NCBI GenBank assembly: GCA_945868845.1
Contig: CAMBMS010000009.1
Span: forward strand, 29,772-93,771
Origin: Asaia bogorensis
Lineage (GTDB): Bacteria; Pseudomonadota; Alphaproteobacteria; Acetobacterales; Acetobacteraceae
Reading direction: 5' to 3'
Length of the DNA stretch: 64,000 nt
In this document: positions 44,710-54,238 of the stretch, piece by piece
Layout of the letters: the number at the start of each line of letters is the position of its first letter
Numbering within the stretch: the stretch's first letter is position 1
Translations under genes and position numbers: made by a program
Notes under the pieces: model-generated
Told to the model about the DNA's origin: nothing
Database searches by the model: none
What the model saw: only the letters and a program-made list of their open reading frames with translations

Positions 44710-44799
44710 CCGATCCACGTTCTCCTGCGGCATCACATGGCGCAGTAGGCTCCCGGGGTGAGGATCGGTATCCGTGCGGTGCCGATGGACAAACCCTAT

Positions 44800-44960
44800 T
44801 CGCCATGCAGGTTTCGTGTTGGATGCTTTGGAGCAGGCCCTGCATGACTGGTGGCCGATCCATCGCGGTGGGCTCATTCATCACAGCGGCCGTGGTGGCC
44901 AATACGTCTCGATGCCGGACGTTCTGGCGCTGGCGAGCGTCAATCGGGGGTGCCTGAGAG
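44800..44960 (+). mobile_element. IS3-family transposase OrfB relic
   Basis: The frame encodes VLDALEQALHDWWPIHRGGL and IHHSGRGGQYVSM, which matches the DDE domain of IS3 OrfB (HHSDRGSQYVS). The catalytic aspartate is replaced by glycine and the match ends abruptly. It lies at the end of the convergent MFS gene. Confidence 0.75.
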
Positions 44961-46184
44961 CGACTCGTCAAGAGATCGCCGCCTCCCGATCCGGCGGATG
45001 ATCAGTGCCACGGACATGCAAAGCAGCAGCATAAATCCGCCAAGGATCAGGAAACTCGCGCCGACGCCGAAGCGGTCGGCGATAATGCCCATTATCGGCG
45101 GAACCACGATCGACGTGAACCGCTGGCCCGTTTGGCGTAGACCGACGACAGCACCCTGCTGATGACCCCCGGCGGCGCGTGCTTGCACGGACAACACTAA
45201 AGGCTGGATCACGCCTTCAAGCCACCCACGCATCACCTGAAACAGCAGCAGTAATGCTAAGATGTCGCCGAGTAGCGGCGTCAACGCGATTAGTAGGATC
45301 GAAATCGCGGTGCCGCTCAGCATCGTGCGCTGTGCGTTGCCGAGGCCCATGGCACGCCCGGCGAACAGTGCTCCGAACCCGCTGGCTATTTCAGACGCTG
45401 AGAACAGGATGCCGATTGTCGTGCCGGTCAGCCCTACTTGCTTGAGATAGACGACATAGACCGACGTTTGGATGCTAAAGGTGCTATTGCGCATCGCAAT
45501 GATCGCCAGCGACAGGGCGATCGCGGGTACGGCGAGCAGCATCAGAGAGGCCCAATAATCGGAAAGCCGGGGCCACACATCGCGGGCGCGGAAACGGGCG
45601 CGCGCCGCACCCTCTTCGTATGGAGAGGCAACGAACTCGGCCTCGGGCGTACACAGCAAGGCGCCGATCAGCACCCCGCCCCATACGAGGCCGATCGAAT
45701 AGGATAGCCACGTACCACCGAAATCCCAGGCCATCCCGCCGAGTATCGGTGCGATTGTCGAACCGAGCCGGGCGAAGAATGTAAACCGCCCAAGATCGCG
45801 CGCCTCGCCTTTGGTCAACTGCGCAATCAGCGTTTGAGCCCCGGACCAGGCAAACGATACCGCGGCGCCGTTGACCAGTTGCAAAACTAACAAGCTCCAG
45901 AACCATGGCACTAGGGGAAACAAGGGCGCCAGAACCATGCTGATCCAGACAAAGAACAGTGTGATCTTGCGTGTGCCGAAACGGTCCATCAGCACGCCGA
46001 TGTGGATCGATAAAAACATCGCCACGATCGAGCGGGCGCCGACCAGGATGCCCACTTCGGCAGCGTCAAACCCAAGCGACAACGCGTAAAGCGGCATCAA
46101 AAAGGTGTAGAAATCGAGATAGCCCATGCTGAACGGTGCGGCGACATACAGCGCGGTCAGCGATCGAGCCCCGGCGCCATTCAT
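44940..46184 (-). CDS. MFS transporter
   Basis: The product is 414 residues with about 12 hydrophobic helices. The conserved loop after helix 2 reads GVLMDRFGTRK and a matching second-half loop is present. Helix 1 is YVAAPFSMGYLDFYTFLMPLYAL. Direction and substrate are unknown. The ATG at 46184 is favoured over one 18 codons upstream. A possible small gene at 46252-46437 and the SDR gene lie upstream on the same strand. Confidence 0.85.
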   Translation of the reverse strand: MNGAGARSLTALYVAAPFSMGYLDFYTFLMPLYALSLGFDAAEVGILVGARSIVAMFLSIHIGVLMDRFGTRKITLFFVWISMVLAPLFPLVPWFWSLLVLQLVNGAAVSFAWSGAQTLIAQLTKGEARDLGRFTFFARLGSTIAPILGGMAWDFGGTWLSYSIGLVWGGVLIGALLCTPEAEFVASPYEEGAARARFRARDVWPRLSDYWASLMLLAVPAIALSLAIIAMRNSTFSIQTSVYVVYLKQVGLTGTTIGILFSASEIASGFGALFAGRAMGLGNAQRTMLSGTAISILLIALTPLLGDILALLLLFQVMRGWLEGVIQPLVLSVQARAAGGHQQGAVVGLRQTGQRFTSIVVPPIMGIIADRFGVGASFLILGGFMLLLCMSVALIIRRIGRRRSLDESLSGTPD

Positions 46185-46251
46185 GTGGGCGGCCACGACA
46201 GCCAGACAGGCCTCTCGGCATAGGTTCCGGGCGACCAAACCACGAGCGCGA

Positions 46252-46437
46252 TCACTGCACGGCGATCAGGCAGACATAGTTCTGTGCAGAGGTAGGGTGA
46301 TCCAGATTGTGCTCGAACAGTGCGAGAAAAGCCTCCGCCAAGGCCGCCTCCCGCGGCCTGGCACGACCGCGGAAGATAGGCGGAACTGTCAGGTCGGCGT
46401 GCAATTGAGTAATGCGCCGTTGATGCGACTGCTCCAC
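46252..46437 (-). CDS. Possible small hypothetical protein
   Basis: A 61-residue frame ending REAALAEAFLALFEHNLDH and PTSAQNYVCLIAV has a plausible amphipathic helix and lies between SDR and MFS genes on the same strand. I do not recognise it and no good ribosome site is seen. It may be a gene relic or a chance frame. Confidence 0.3.
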   Translation of the reverse strand: MEQSHQRRITQLHADLTVPPIFRGRARPREAALAEAFLALFEHNLDHPTSAQNYVCLIAVQ

Positions 46438-46511
46438 AATTCTTCAATTACGAAATCTCACATGCCGCACACTGCAAGCTCTGCGTCAATGTAGCAGCCC
46501 GACACCGGCGG

Positions 46512-47243
46512 CTATGCTGATGAAGCACCGTCGATGGCGATCTCCGCCCCGGTGATGTAGCTGCTCTCGTCGGAGAGAAGGAATGCCACTAACTGCGCAA
46601 CCTCCTCCGGCGTTCCGTCCCGATGCATCGGCACCTGCTTCATCCGTTCTGCGCGTTGCTCGGGCGTGCGGAACGCTATCATGTCGGTGTCAATTGGACC
46701 GGGATGAACCGAGTTCACCCGGATTTTGCGGCTACCGAGGTCGATCGCTGCCGACTTGGTCATGCCCCGCAGCGCCCATTTGGTCGCGGCATAGGCGAAG
46801 GACCCAGGCGAGCCCTTGAGGCCGGCGACTGACGAAATATTCACGATGGACCCTCCGCCCGAGCGCTCCATTGTTGGCACGACTGCCTTCATGCCGAGGA
46901 AGCAGCCGTACTGGTTGATCTGGATGTGCCGCTGCCAGAGCGCGTCGTCGGTCTCCATCAGCCCGGCCGGCTGGTAGATTCCGGCGTTATTGACCAAGCC
47001 ATGCAAGCCGCCAAGCTTCTGAGCAGCTTCCACTGCGCGGGCCCAATCGGCTTCCGAGGTTACATCGTGCCGGACGAAGGACGCAGCCGACCCGAGCTCG
47101 ACAGCCAGCGCCTGGCCCTGATTGTCAAGCACGTCGCCGATCACCACCTTCGCACCCTGCGCCACCAGCAGTCGGGCCTCTGCGGCACCCTGGCCCCGCG
47201 CCCCGCCGCTCACGAGCACCACCTTGTTGTCGAAGCGTGCCAT
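46512..47243 (-). CDS. SDR-family oxidoreductase
   Basis: A classical 243-residue SDR. The NAD(P) motif is SGGARGQG near residues 13-20, then NNAGIYQPAG, the catalytic serine in VNISSVAG and the YxxxK pair (YAATK). The C-terminus, SSYITGAEIAIDGA, is typical of FabG and hydroxysteroid dehydrogenase-like enzymes. It reduces a ketone or oxidises an alcohol; the acidic residue after strand 2 (IGDVLD) suggests NAD(H) preference. No obvious partner is close. Confidence 0.9.
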   Translation of the reverse strand: MARFDNKVVLVSGGARGQGAAEARLLVAQGAKVVIGDVLDNQGQALAVELGSAASFVRHDVTSEADWARAVEAAQKLGGLHGLVNNAGIYQPAGLMETDDALWQRHIQINQYGCFLGMKAVVPTMERSGGGSIVNISSVAGLKGSPGSFAYAATKWALRGMTKSAAIDLGSRKIRVNSVHPGPIDTDMIAFRTPEQRAERMKQVPMHRDGTPEEVAQLVAFLLSDESSYITGAEIAIDGASSA

Positions 47244-47792
47244 TTCCGCGTCCTTCCCCGATTGCCGACAGGCGGAGTATGGCTAATCGGACGCACTTCG
47301 TCACGATCGAGACCTAGCGTGTCATTATGAGAATTATCTCGCGGAATTTTTTTCACACTATCTTGAGCAAGTCCGCGCTGGATCGCGGTGACCTGGCAAG
47401 CTCAGCCTTGGGCTCGCCGTCACCTGGGAAGCGTCCAGAAATCCTGCGATTTCAAGGGCGAGCCGGACAACATGATTGCCACACATGAAAGCGGATAGCC
47501 GCAACCTTCACGCTGCCTGTCTCCGATGCCTTCCCGGACGTGGCGATGGTGAGGATCTGGTTGGCTCTCTTTGATAGACCCTGGCCTGGATCTTTCGACG
47601 GCACAACGCGGGCAAACCAGTTCATGTGACGATGCCTGCGGGATCATTGCACTCCGTATCCTGGCTGCGGCCTGATCGACGCTGTCGTAATTCTCTCTAC
47701 CGACCGAAATTGACGTCAAGCCCAGCAGTGACGATGGTGCAATACTCCTCGCGAGCCATTCCAGAGGTTGCACGAACCAGGATGAACCACCC
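47244..47792. other. Intergenic stretch with one stem-loop; no gene seen
   Basis: About 550 bases between the divergent SDR and Gfo/Idh genes. A stem-loop at 47387-47424 pairs GGTGAC with GTCACC, and further GGC/GCC and AGC/GCT pairs lie inside. Long minus frames here are shadows of the Gfo/Idh gene. No start-ready coding sequence was recognised. Confidence 0.4.
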
Positions 47793-48845
47793 ATGGCAAC
47801 AGACACACTTCGCATTGGTATTATCGGCGCCGGCGCCAACACGCGGTTGAGGCACATTCCTGGGCTACGCATGCAGAACAGCGTCGAGATTGTCGGCGTT
47901 GCCAACCGTAGTGTGGAGTCGAGCCAAAAGGCGGCGACGGAACTGGACATTCCGAAGGTATACGGAGGCTGGACCGAGATTATTGCCGACAAGACTATCG
48001 ATGCAGTGTGCATCGGCACCTGGCCGTACACGCACGCCGAAATGACGATCGCCGCGCTCGATGCCGGCAAGCACGTGCTATGCGAGGCTCGGATGGCGAT
48101 GAACGCGCGAGAAGCCCATGCGATGCTGGCGGCATCGCGCCGCAATCCGTCGCGGATCGCACAGATCGTGCCGGCGCCCATGACGCTGCCGGTGGACCGA
48201 ACCATCGCCGATACGATCGCTGGCGGGGCGATCGGTAACGTGATCGCGATCGACCTGCGCGTCTCCATCGGTGACTATCCGAACCCGGACCTGCCACTGC
48301 ATTGGCGGCAGAGCCGCGACTTCTCAGGCAACAACATCATGGCGCTCGGTATTTGGTACGAGCAGATGGCGCGCTGGGTGGGTCACGCCGCAAGCGCGTC
48401 CGCCGTCGGTCAGGTGGTGGTGAAGCATCGTAGGGATGAGTCCGGCGCGCGCGTGCCGATCATCATCCCCGACCATGTCGACGTCATCGGCCAGTTGCAG
48501 CAGGGCGGTCAATATCGCCTATTGCTCTCGTCGGTACTCGGACACACGCCGAACAAGACCGAAGCCTGGATTTTCGGCGACAAAGGCACATTGGCCTTCA
48601 TCACGCCGAATGACGCCGAGCCTTACCTGCAGCTCGGTAAGAAAGGCGGTGCCATGGGCGCGCTTGCGATCGATCCCGCGAAAATCGGCGCCTGGCGGGT
48701 GGAGGAAGAGTTCGTCAACGCCGTGCGCGGCCGCGAGAAGGTAACGCACACGGATTTCGTTACGGCCGTAAAATACATGGAATGGACAGACGCCGTGACG
48801 CTGTCGATGCGCGAGCGGCGCGAGGTGCAGTTGCCATTGCTTTGA
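47793..48845 (+). CDS. Gfo/Idh/MocA-family oxidoreductase
   Basis: The product is 350 residues. The Rossmann start is RIGIIGAGANTRLRHIPGL, and the second half has the family alpha/beta domain. The EKP motif that carries the active-site lysine is replaced by CEARMAM, so the usual lysine is missing. Dehydrogenase activity of the standard type is therefore doubtful; the fold remains complete. No linked sugar genes. Confidence 0.85.
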   Translation: MATDTLRIGIIGAGANTRLRHIPGLRMQNSVEIVGVANRSVESSQKAATELDIPKVYGGWTEIIADKTIDAVCIGTWPYTHAEMTIAALDAGKHVLCEARMAMNAREAHAMLAASRRNPSRIAQIVPAPMTLPVDRTIADTIAGGAIGNVIAIDLRVSIGDYPNPDLPLHWRQSRDFSGNNIMALGIWYEQMARWVGHAASASAVGQVVVKHRRDESGARVPIIIPDHVDVIGQLQQGGQYRLLLSSVLGHTPNKTEAWIFGDKGTLAFITPNDAEPYLQLGKKGGAMGALAIDPAKIGAWRVEEEFVNAVRGREKVTHTDFVTAVKYMEWTDAVTLSMRERREVQLPLL

Positions 48846-49325
48846 GATATTGGGGAAGGTCTGCATTCGCAGGAGGGGCGTTGCAGTCCTGTGTGCGGCG
48901 TTGGTTACCGAAAGGCAGTTGTTCCCCGTCAGCATCTTTGGCCCAGATTTGGGGTTGTTATTCATGGAGGGTTTTGGTCTCGTCGTAGTGACGGAAGAAT
49001 GAAGATGAGAGGTAACTCCACAAGTGCCATGAAGTCTGGCGAGCAGGTGGTGAAGGACATCCGTCGGGCGACCCGACGGCATTTTCGGCTGAAGACAATA
49101 TCAGGATCGTGTAGGAAGGTCAGCGCGACGAGGACGGCATTGCGGAGCTGTGCCGCAAGGAAGGCATCGCCCAGAGCCTGTATTACACTTAGTGGGTTTA
49201 CCCCCCCAAGCATGCCAATTTTCAACGAAGCTACCGGTCAGATTTCGACGAAAATCTAGGCCTCGTCCAATGAGCCTTCTGTGGTTTCCGGTATCCAAGG
49301 CTTCTGAAGGGCCAGGGAATCGATT
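48846..49325. other. Intergenic stretch containing an IS3 scar
   Basis: About 480 bases between the Gfo/Idh gene and the convergent DHA2 efflux gene. Only the IS3 OrfA relic at 49029-49192 is recognisable. The 5' flank (about 48960-49015) resembles the 5' flank of the IS3 relic at 12 kb in its CATGG, TTTTGGTCTCGTC and AGAGG elements. Confidence 0.45.
49029..49192 (+). mobile_element. IS3-family transposase OrfA relic
   Basis: MKSGEQVVKDIRRATRRHF is followed, after a one-base frameshift, by SAEDNIRIV, a stop, EGQRDEDGIAELCRKEGIAQ and SLYYT. This matches the well-conserved OrfA sequence of an IS3 subgroup (RRATRRxYSAEEKIRIVLEGLRGEDSIAELCRREGIAQSLYY). The remainder and OrfB are absent. Confidence 0.85.
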
Positions 49326-50831
49326 TCACGTAGGGGCTACCCGCCGCCGCGTTATCAGCAGCAGGATCAAGGGCGGCAACACGATCAATGCCATCAGTCG
49401 AAAATCATTGTTATAGGCAATAATTTTAGCCTGATAGGTTGCCATCTGCTCCAGGGCGAGCGCACCACGGGTGCTTGCCAGGTCCAAGAGCTGTGCGGAG
49501 GTGCCTAGGCCGGGTAATGGCGGCCGAAACGGTGTGATTCCGGCAACAATGTCGGCATGCGTGATCTGCGTACTCCGAATCAAAGTAAAGGTCGAGACCG
49601 ATATTCCAGCGGCGGAGCCGATGGTGCGGGACAACGACTGCACGGCTACACCCTCTGCGCGAAGATGCGGTGGCAGCTCGCTGAAGGACATGACGAGCAT
49701 TGGGTTCAGGACCATCCCCATCCCGAACCCCTGCGCCAGCAACATGAGCATCAGCTCGGTCTGGTCCACATCCGGGGTCCAGGTACTCATGACCAGCATC
49801 GTCCAACCCATAGTGAGTAGCCCGCCGACGATCATCACGCGGGGATCGACGTGCACGACTAGGCGGCTTGCGGCAAACATCGCCATGAGGGTCCCAAGGC
49901 CGCGCGGAGCCATGGCCATGCCGGAATCCAAAACGGGATAGCCCGCCAATTGCTGCAAGAACGGCACCAGCAAGACCGAGGTCGAGAGCATAGTTGAGGA
50001 TATGCACGCCATTGTCATAAGACCGGCCAGGAAATTCCGATCCTTAAACAGAGCTGGGGTCAGAAATGGCTTTTCCGCTGTAAGCATATGGACGACGAAC
50101 AGATAGAAACACAATCCGCTGATCGTTGCTGTCGCGATAATCTCAGTGGACGCGAACCAATCCAGTGTTTGCCCGCGATCCAGGACATATTGGAATGTCC
50201 CGATCGCCAGACCCAGGATTGCGAAGCCATACCAGTTGAATCGCAACGCGCGTTCCCCCGACTCCTTGGGCAAGAACAGCGCCAAACCCAGCAACGCCAA
50301 GAGACCAGGAACGATTGAGACATAAAACACGAGGCGCCAATGATAGGCGTCAGTCAGATAGGCCCCGGTTATCGGGGCTAGGGTCGGCCCCATCAAGATG
50401 CCGATCGCAAATATCGCCATCGCCTGGGGGCGCCGGGCAACTGGATACAGATCAAGCATCGTCGCCTGGCCTAAAGGTATCAGCGCCGCGCCGAGCATGC
50501 CCTGGATAAAACGGCAGAGGATTAGCTGCTCCAGGCTCTGCGACAATCCGCTCAGGGCCGACATGCAGACGAATCCCCCAAGACTGCAGAGGAAAAACTG
50601 CTTACGGCCGAACCTTGCCGCCATCCATGCGGCCGGCGCCGTCATGATTGCGTTGGCGATGACGGAGGAAGTCAGCACCCAAGAAACCTCTTCGGCGCTG
50701 GCTGAAAAGGCGCCCTGGATGAAGGGCATTGCGGTGACGGCAATGAGTGAGTCGAGGGTCTGAATGAAAACCGCCAACAAGAGTGACACGGTGATCAGCT
50801 TGCGGTGAGGCACGATGCCGTGGTCAGACAT
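49326..50831 (-). CDS. DHA2-family (EmrB/QacA-type) drug efflux MFS transporter
   Basis: The product is 501 residues with about 14 helices. The first helix region (LLAVFIQTLDSLIAVTAMPFI) and the motif C-like segment (MGPTLAPITGAYLTD) define the group. It is expected to export a hydrophobic compound using the proton gradient. An EmrA-type periplasmic adaptor gene is not adjacent. ATG at 50831; a TTG two codons upstream is possible. Confidence 0.88.
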   Translation of the reverse strand: MSDHGIVPHRKLITVSLLLAVFIQTLDSLIAVTAMPFIQGAFSASAEEVSWVLTSSVIANAIMTAPAAWMAARFGRKQFFLCSLGGFVCMSALSGLSQSLEQLILCRFIQGMLGAALIPLGQATMLDLYPVARRPQAMAIFAIGILMGPTLAPITGAYLTDAYHWRLVFYVSIVPGLLALLGLALFLPKESGERALRFNWYGFAILGLAIGTFQYVLDRGQTLDWFASTEIIATATISGLCFYLFVVHMLTAEKPFLTPALFKDRNFLAGLMTMACISSTMLSTSVLLVPFLQQLAGYPVLDSGMAMAPRGLGTLMAMFAASRLVVHVDPRVMIVGGLLTMGWTMLVMSTWTPDVDQTELMLMLLAQGFGMGMVLNPMLVMSFSELPPHLRAEGVAVQSLSRTIGSAAGISVSTFTLIRSTQITHADIVAGITPFRPPLPGLGTSAQLLDLASTRGALALEQMATYQAKIIAYNNDFRLMALIVLPPLILLLITRRRVAPT

Positions 50832-51298
50832 CGTCAATCAATATTTCCAGCTGTTCGAAGCGCTGCGCGGCAAACGGAACTGGAAACCAGACCCTCGTCT
50901 TGTCGCTCAAGCGACGATGGCGAGGCGATAAGAACAAAGGCTTTACTCCTATTTCGGCCTGTCGGCTCCAACTTTATAAACCAGCATACGCGACAGGCCA
51001 TCCACCGATTCTTGCTCGGCAGCTATGCGCCTCATCTCGGTGATTCAATCGTAACGGGCTTGTTTTGGAAAGCGGACTTGAAAATCGACGTCCTCCAAGG
51101 TGGTCTCGCGCCGCAAGAGTGCTTCGGAGGGCATCACCCCGCATGTGTCGAGAGGGGGTATCAGAATGCTAGCGGACGCGGTGGGGGAAACTGGGCGATA
51201 GCCTCGGCGGGTACTGCCGGGCTGTTTTTGATGGCATACACTTGGCGATACTGGCGCTCAATCTGAAATCACATTTACAGCTACCCTGTCGGGTGGTG
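50832..51298 (-). other. Intergenic stretch with possible coding remnant
   Basis: About 467 bases between two minus-strand genes. One minus frame reads EDVDFQVRFPKQARYD, a TGA, ITEMRRIAAEQESVDGLSR and MLVYKVGADRPK, then a stop, which looks like decayed coding sequence. I do not recognise the protein. A long plus frame across the region is not convincing. Confidence 0.3.
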
Positions 51299-51997
51299 TC
51301 AGAATCGCTCAACCCAGGGGCGCAACTCCACCTCCCACGTCCAGGCGCTGCGCGGCTGATGGACCACGTGCAGATAGCTCGCCGCAATCGCCTCCGGATC
51401 GAGATAGCTATCGTCAGCCATGTTGGCGCTTTCGGTCCGCCCTTTCTCGGCATTGCGGACAAGGCCATCAATAACAAAATGCGCAATATGAACTCCCTGC
51501 GGGGCCAGTTCCCGGGCCATGGATTGAGCCAGGCCGCGCAGACCGAATTTTCCCATCGCGAAGATCGCCGAATGCGGGTAGCCTTTCACGCTGGCCGAGG
51601 CGCCCGTGAATAAGATCGTGCCGGATTTTCTGGGCAGCATGCGCTTGGCGGCGGCCTGGGCGACGAGGAAGCCGCCATAGGACGAAATCAGCAAGGCGCT
51701 GCGTGCCTGTTCACGATCGATATCCGTTATGGGCCCGTGCGCGCGGGCCGACGCGTTGAACAGGCAGACATCGAGCGTGGGGAATTGCCGGTCCAAATCT
51801 GCAAACAGCCGGTCGACACTGGCAGGATCGGTCGCATCACAGGCATGCGTCGTGGCGTTGGTCGCGGCGGCCAAACCGGCGAGCTTGGCCGGATCGCGCG
51901 AGGCGAGGGCGACCTGAAATCCGTCTTTGGCCAGCAGCCGCGCGAATGAAGCCGATATGCCGGACCCGGCGCCAACGATGAGAGCATTCTTAGCCAT
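51299..51997 (-). CDS. SDR-family oxidoreductase lacking the catalytic tyrosine
   Basis: The product is 232 residues with the Rossmann start ALIVGAGSGISASFARLL, FNASARAHGP in place of NNAG, and LFTGASASVKG with the serine. The expected YxxxK reads FAMGK, so phenylalanine replaces the active tyrosine while lysine is kept. A subgroup of SDRs shares this FAMGK arrangement, so it may be ancestral rather than a defect. The role is unknown. It lies in a minus-strand run with GFA, CmcJ-like and enoyl-CoA hydratase genes. Confidence 0.85.
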   Translation of the reverse strand: MAKNALIVGAGSGISASFARLLAKDGFQVALASRDPAKLAGLAAATNATTHACDATDPASVDRLFADLDRQFPTLDVCLFNASARAHGPITDIDREQARSALLISSYGGFLVAQAAAKRMLPRKSGTILFTGASASVKGYPHSAIFAMGKFGLRGLAQSMARELAPQGVHIAHFVIDGLVRNAEKGRTESANMADDSYLDPEAIAASYLHVVHQPRSAWTWEVELRPWVERF

Positions 51998-52036
51998 TCG
52001 GGGACTCCTCAGGGTTCTGCTTGCGACAGATGATAA

Positions 52037-52501
52037 TCACGTTTGGCGTGGTCCAGCCGGCAGTCTTGACGAATTGCTAATCATCAGACTTGCCGGGGTC
52101 CACACTCTGCGCCGCCGGGCCGCCCGATCCTCGCGGCCCTGGTCATCGTAGTTTTTGGGCACCGGCTGCGGAAAGCCGTCTCGCTGGTCCAGCGCGCTGA
52201 TCATCAGGGTTCCAATAGCCTTGTCGTCGCTCGGATCCGGCATGAAACCGGCAACATAGACCCCACATTCCCGACAGATTAAAAACTCGATCGATTTAAT
52301 GGCAAACCGGTACCGGTTCAATTGATCCCCCTTGGCGACTGTGATCCGCAAGTGGCCGTTTGGGTCAGACACCGAACGGGATTGGTGCTGCCGGCAGAAA
52401 GAGCACTGGCAGGCGCGGGGTTCGAATTCTCTAGGCGCCAGGTCGGTTTCGAACTCGATTCTGATATTCTTGCAGTGGCATCCACCGGTCAGCTTGGCCA
52501 T
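52037..52501 (-). CDS. GFA-family zinc protein
   Basis: A 154-residue Gfa/CENP-V domain. Zinc ligands are complete: GGCHCKN, ACQCSFCRQH and ICRECGVY. The family binds S-hydroxymethyl-glutathione-type adducts in some members, but most have unknown roles. The ATG at 52501 is placed 9 bases after GAAGG; an ATG three codons upstream is possible. The C-terminus is basic and not conserved. Confidence 0.82.
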   Translation of the reverse strand: MAKLTGGCHCKNIRIEFETDLAPREFEPRACQCSFCRQHQSRSVSDPNGHLRITVAKGDQLNRYRFAIKSIEFLICRECGVYVAGFMPDPSDDKAIGTLMISALDQRDGFPQPVPKNYDDQGREDRAARRRRVWTPASLMISNSSRLPAGPRQT

Positions 52502-52530
52502 GCGCGGCATCCTTCGGGTCTGGGCGTCGA

Positions 52531-53373
52531 TTATTCGATAATAACGAAGGTCCGGATTTCAATGCTCTCCCGCGGTGGCGAGGCAGGGTCCTGGTTCGGT
52601 AGTTGAAAGGCGCCATGTGGTGCGCAACGCGCTCCCTCGGGGTCCGTGGAATCCCAACCGGCAATCAGCAGCACCTCATCACGCTCCATCTCGGATGCGT
52701 AATACCATCGTTGGTCCGGGCCATAGGCGACTTGATAAATTTCTCCAACGCGATCGGGAAAGACCTGATCGGTCGCAACCAGCTCGTTCCGGGCGATTGA
52801 CGATGCATCGGCTACGGCAAGTGGCGAGCGCAGCACGGTCCCCTTGATGGTGCGCCAGACATTCACCTGAATCACGCGCGCTCCCTTGTTCAGCAGGCGC
52901 GTGGCCGCGGCCTCGCCAATCGTGTCCTTCAGACGCTGGGGGCCGCTCTTTGGTGTGTAATCCACATGTACGCGTATCGCAGGGCCTCTCTGGCCGTCCG
53001 GATTGGCAGCGCCCGAACCAGCGTCGGAACGTCGGGTTGCATCAAAGATCGCAACCTGGCTGGCGCCGAACCGCTTTTTCAGCAGTGCTTCGATCTCCGG
53101 GTAGTAGGCATTCTGGACTGCCTCGTCGCTATTGAGATCGGCAACACCCGTCGGCGCGCGCAGCAACTCAAATCCTTCACGTTCCACGGTGGGGCGAACC
53201 GCGTTCCCGCGCAGGTCGGTAATCGTGACCGCACGGTTTTCAACCGCGAAGAAAATTTCCGGTTTGCCGCCCGTGTAGGCCGAACTGTGAAATACCGGCT
53301 TCTCCGCCTGCGGCACAATGAAGCACAATTCCGCCTCCACGATGGATGATGTCTCGAGGATAACTTGGGACAT
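52531..53373 (-). CDS. CmcJ/NvfI-family oxidoreductase-like protein
   Basis: The product is 280 residues. HVDYTPKSGPQRL, VNVWRTIKGTVLRSPLAVAD and the RCAPHGAFQLP segment follow the pattern of the CmcJ/NvfI family, where a His-x-Asp pair and a later histidine can bind iron. Members include a cephamycin-biosynthesis protein and a fungal Fe(II)/2-oxoglutarate oxygenase. A bacterial catabolic or tailoring oxygenase role is possible. It is 30 bases from the GFA gene, so they are probably cotranscribed. Confidence 0.78.
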   Translation of the reverse strand: MSQVILETSSIVEAELCFIVPQAEKPVFHSSAYTGGKPEIFFAVENRAVTITDLRGNAVRPTVEREGFELLRAPTGVADLNSDEAVQNAYYPEIEALLKKRFGASQVAIFDATRRSDAGSGAANPDGQRGPAIRVHVDYTPKSGPQRLKDTIGEAAATRLLNKGARVIQVNVWRTIKGTVLRSPLAVADASSIARNELVATDQVFPDRVGEIYQVAYGPDQRWYYASEMERDEVLLIAGWDSTDPEGARCAPHGAFQLPNQDPASPPRESIEIRTFVIIE

Positions 53374-53447
53374 GGTCTTGTTCCTTCAGTTGGCGTTGAT
53401 ACCGCCCTGCACCGCTGCATAACCTGCAAGTGGAGGCATGGGAACGG

Positions 53448-54236
53448 CTATTCGCCAGTGAACCCCGGTGGCTGCTTGTTCAGAAACGCCTCGATGCCGT
53501 GCGGGCCATCATGCGTTCTCATCATGCCCGCGATGCTGCGGGTCTCCCGGTCCAACTGCGTCTCGAATGTCTCCACATAGGCCGTTTGCAACAATTGCTT
53601 CAAGCCGCCGAAGGCTTTCGTCGGTCCGGTCGCGAATTTCCTGGCCATGGTTCTTGCTTCGGCCATAAGATCGGCGTCGGCGACAACGCGATTGACGATA
53701 CCCCAGTTGCAGGCTTCCTCGGCCGATAGCAGGCGGTTGGTGAACAGCAGCTCCTTCGCCCGCAGCAACCCGACATGCTTGGCCAAATAATACGTCGATG
53801 ACCCATCGGGGGTTAGGCCGGAAGCGGTGTAGGCGGAAACGAATTTCGCCTTGTCCGAAGCGATCACGTAGTCCCCGGACAATGCCAGGGAGAAGCCTGC
53901 GCCCGCGGCCGTGCCATTCACCGCCATCACAACCGGCGCATCCATGTGGGCAAAACGCGCCAGCGCGGCGTGCAGGTCCGTTGCCATGCGCGTGAGATGC
54001 GCTTGTTTGTTGTCACCTTGCGCGTGCATTTCCTTCAGGTCTCCGCCCGCGCAAAATAGGCGACCAGTACCCGTGACGATGACGGCGCGAATTGCACTAT
54101 TCGTCGCGCAGGATATGCCAACGTCCAAAAGCTCCGCGGCCATTCTTGCGTTCAAGGCGTTGGCGTCGTTCGGGCGATTGAGGGTGATGGTCGCGACCGT
54201 GTCGGCAACCTCGAACGTCATGGTCTCAAACGTCAT
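53448..54236 (-). CDS. Enoyl-CoA hydratase/isomerase family protein
   Basis: A 262-residue crotonase fold. CAGGDLKEM forms the first oxyanion-hole segment, and VNGTAAGAGFSLALSGDYVIAS the second. The glutamate position typical of hydratases is occupied by the TPDGSS segment, as in isomerase-like PaaG-type enzymes, so hydration versus isomerisation is open. It starts 3 bases after the end of an IS30 fragment. Its original promoter was probably replaced or lost. Confidence 0.87.
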   Translation of the reverse strand: MTFETMTFEVADTVATITLNRPNDANALNARMAAELLDVGISCATNSAIRAVIVTGTGRLFCAGGDLKEMHAQGDNKQAHLTRMATDLHAALARFAHMDAPVVMAVNGTAAGAGFSLALSGDYVIASDKAKFVSAYTASGLTPDGSSTYYLAKHVGLLRAKELLFTNRLLSAEEACNWGIVNRVVADADLMAEARTMARKFATGPTKAFGGLKQLLQTAYVETFETQLDRETRSIAGMMRTHDGPHGIEAFLNKQPPGFTGE

Positions 54237-54238
54237 TG

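Noticed and set aside
47420..48268. Minus-strand open frame of 282 codons opposite the Gfo/Idh gene
   Set aside because: Most of it is antisense to a clearly coding Rossmann protein; no motif found.
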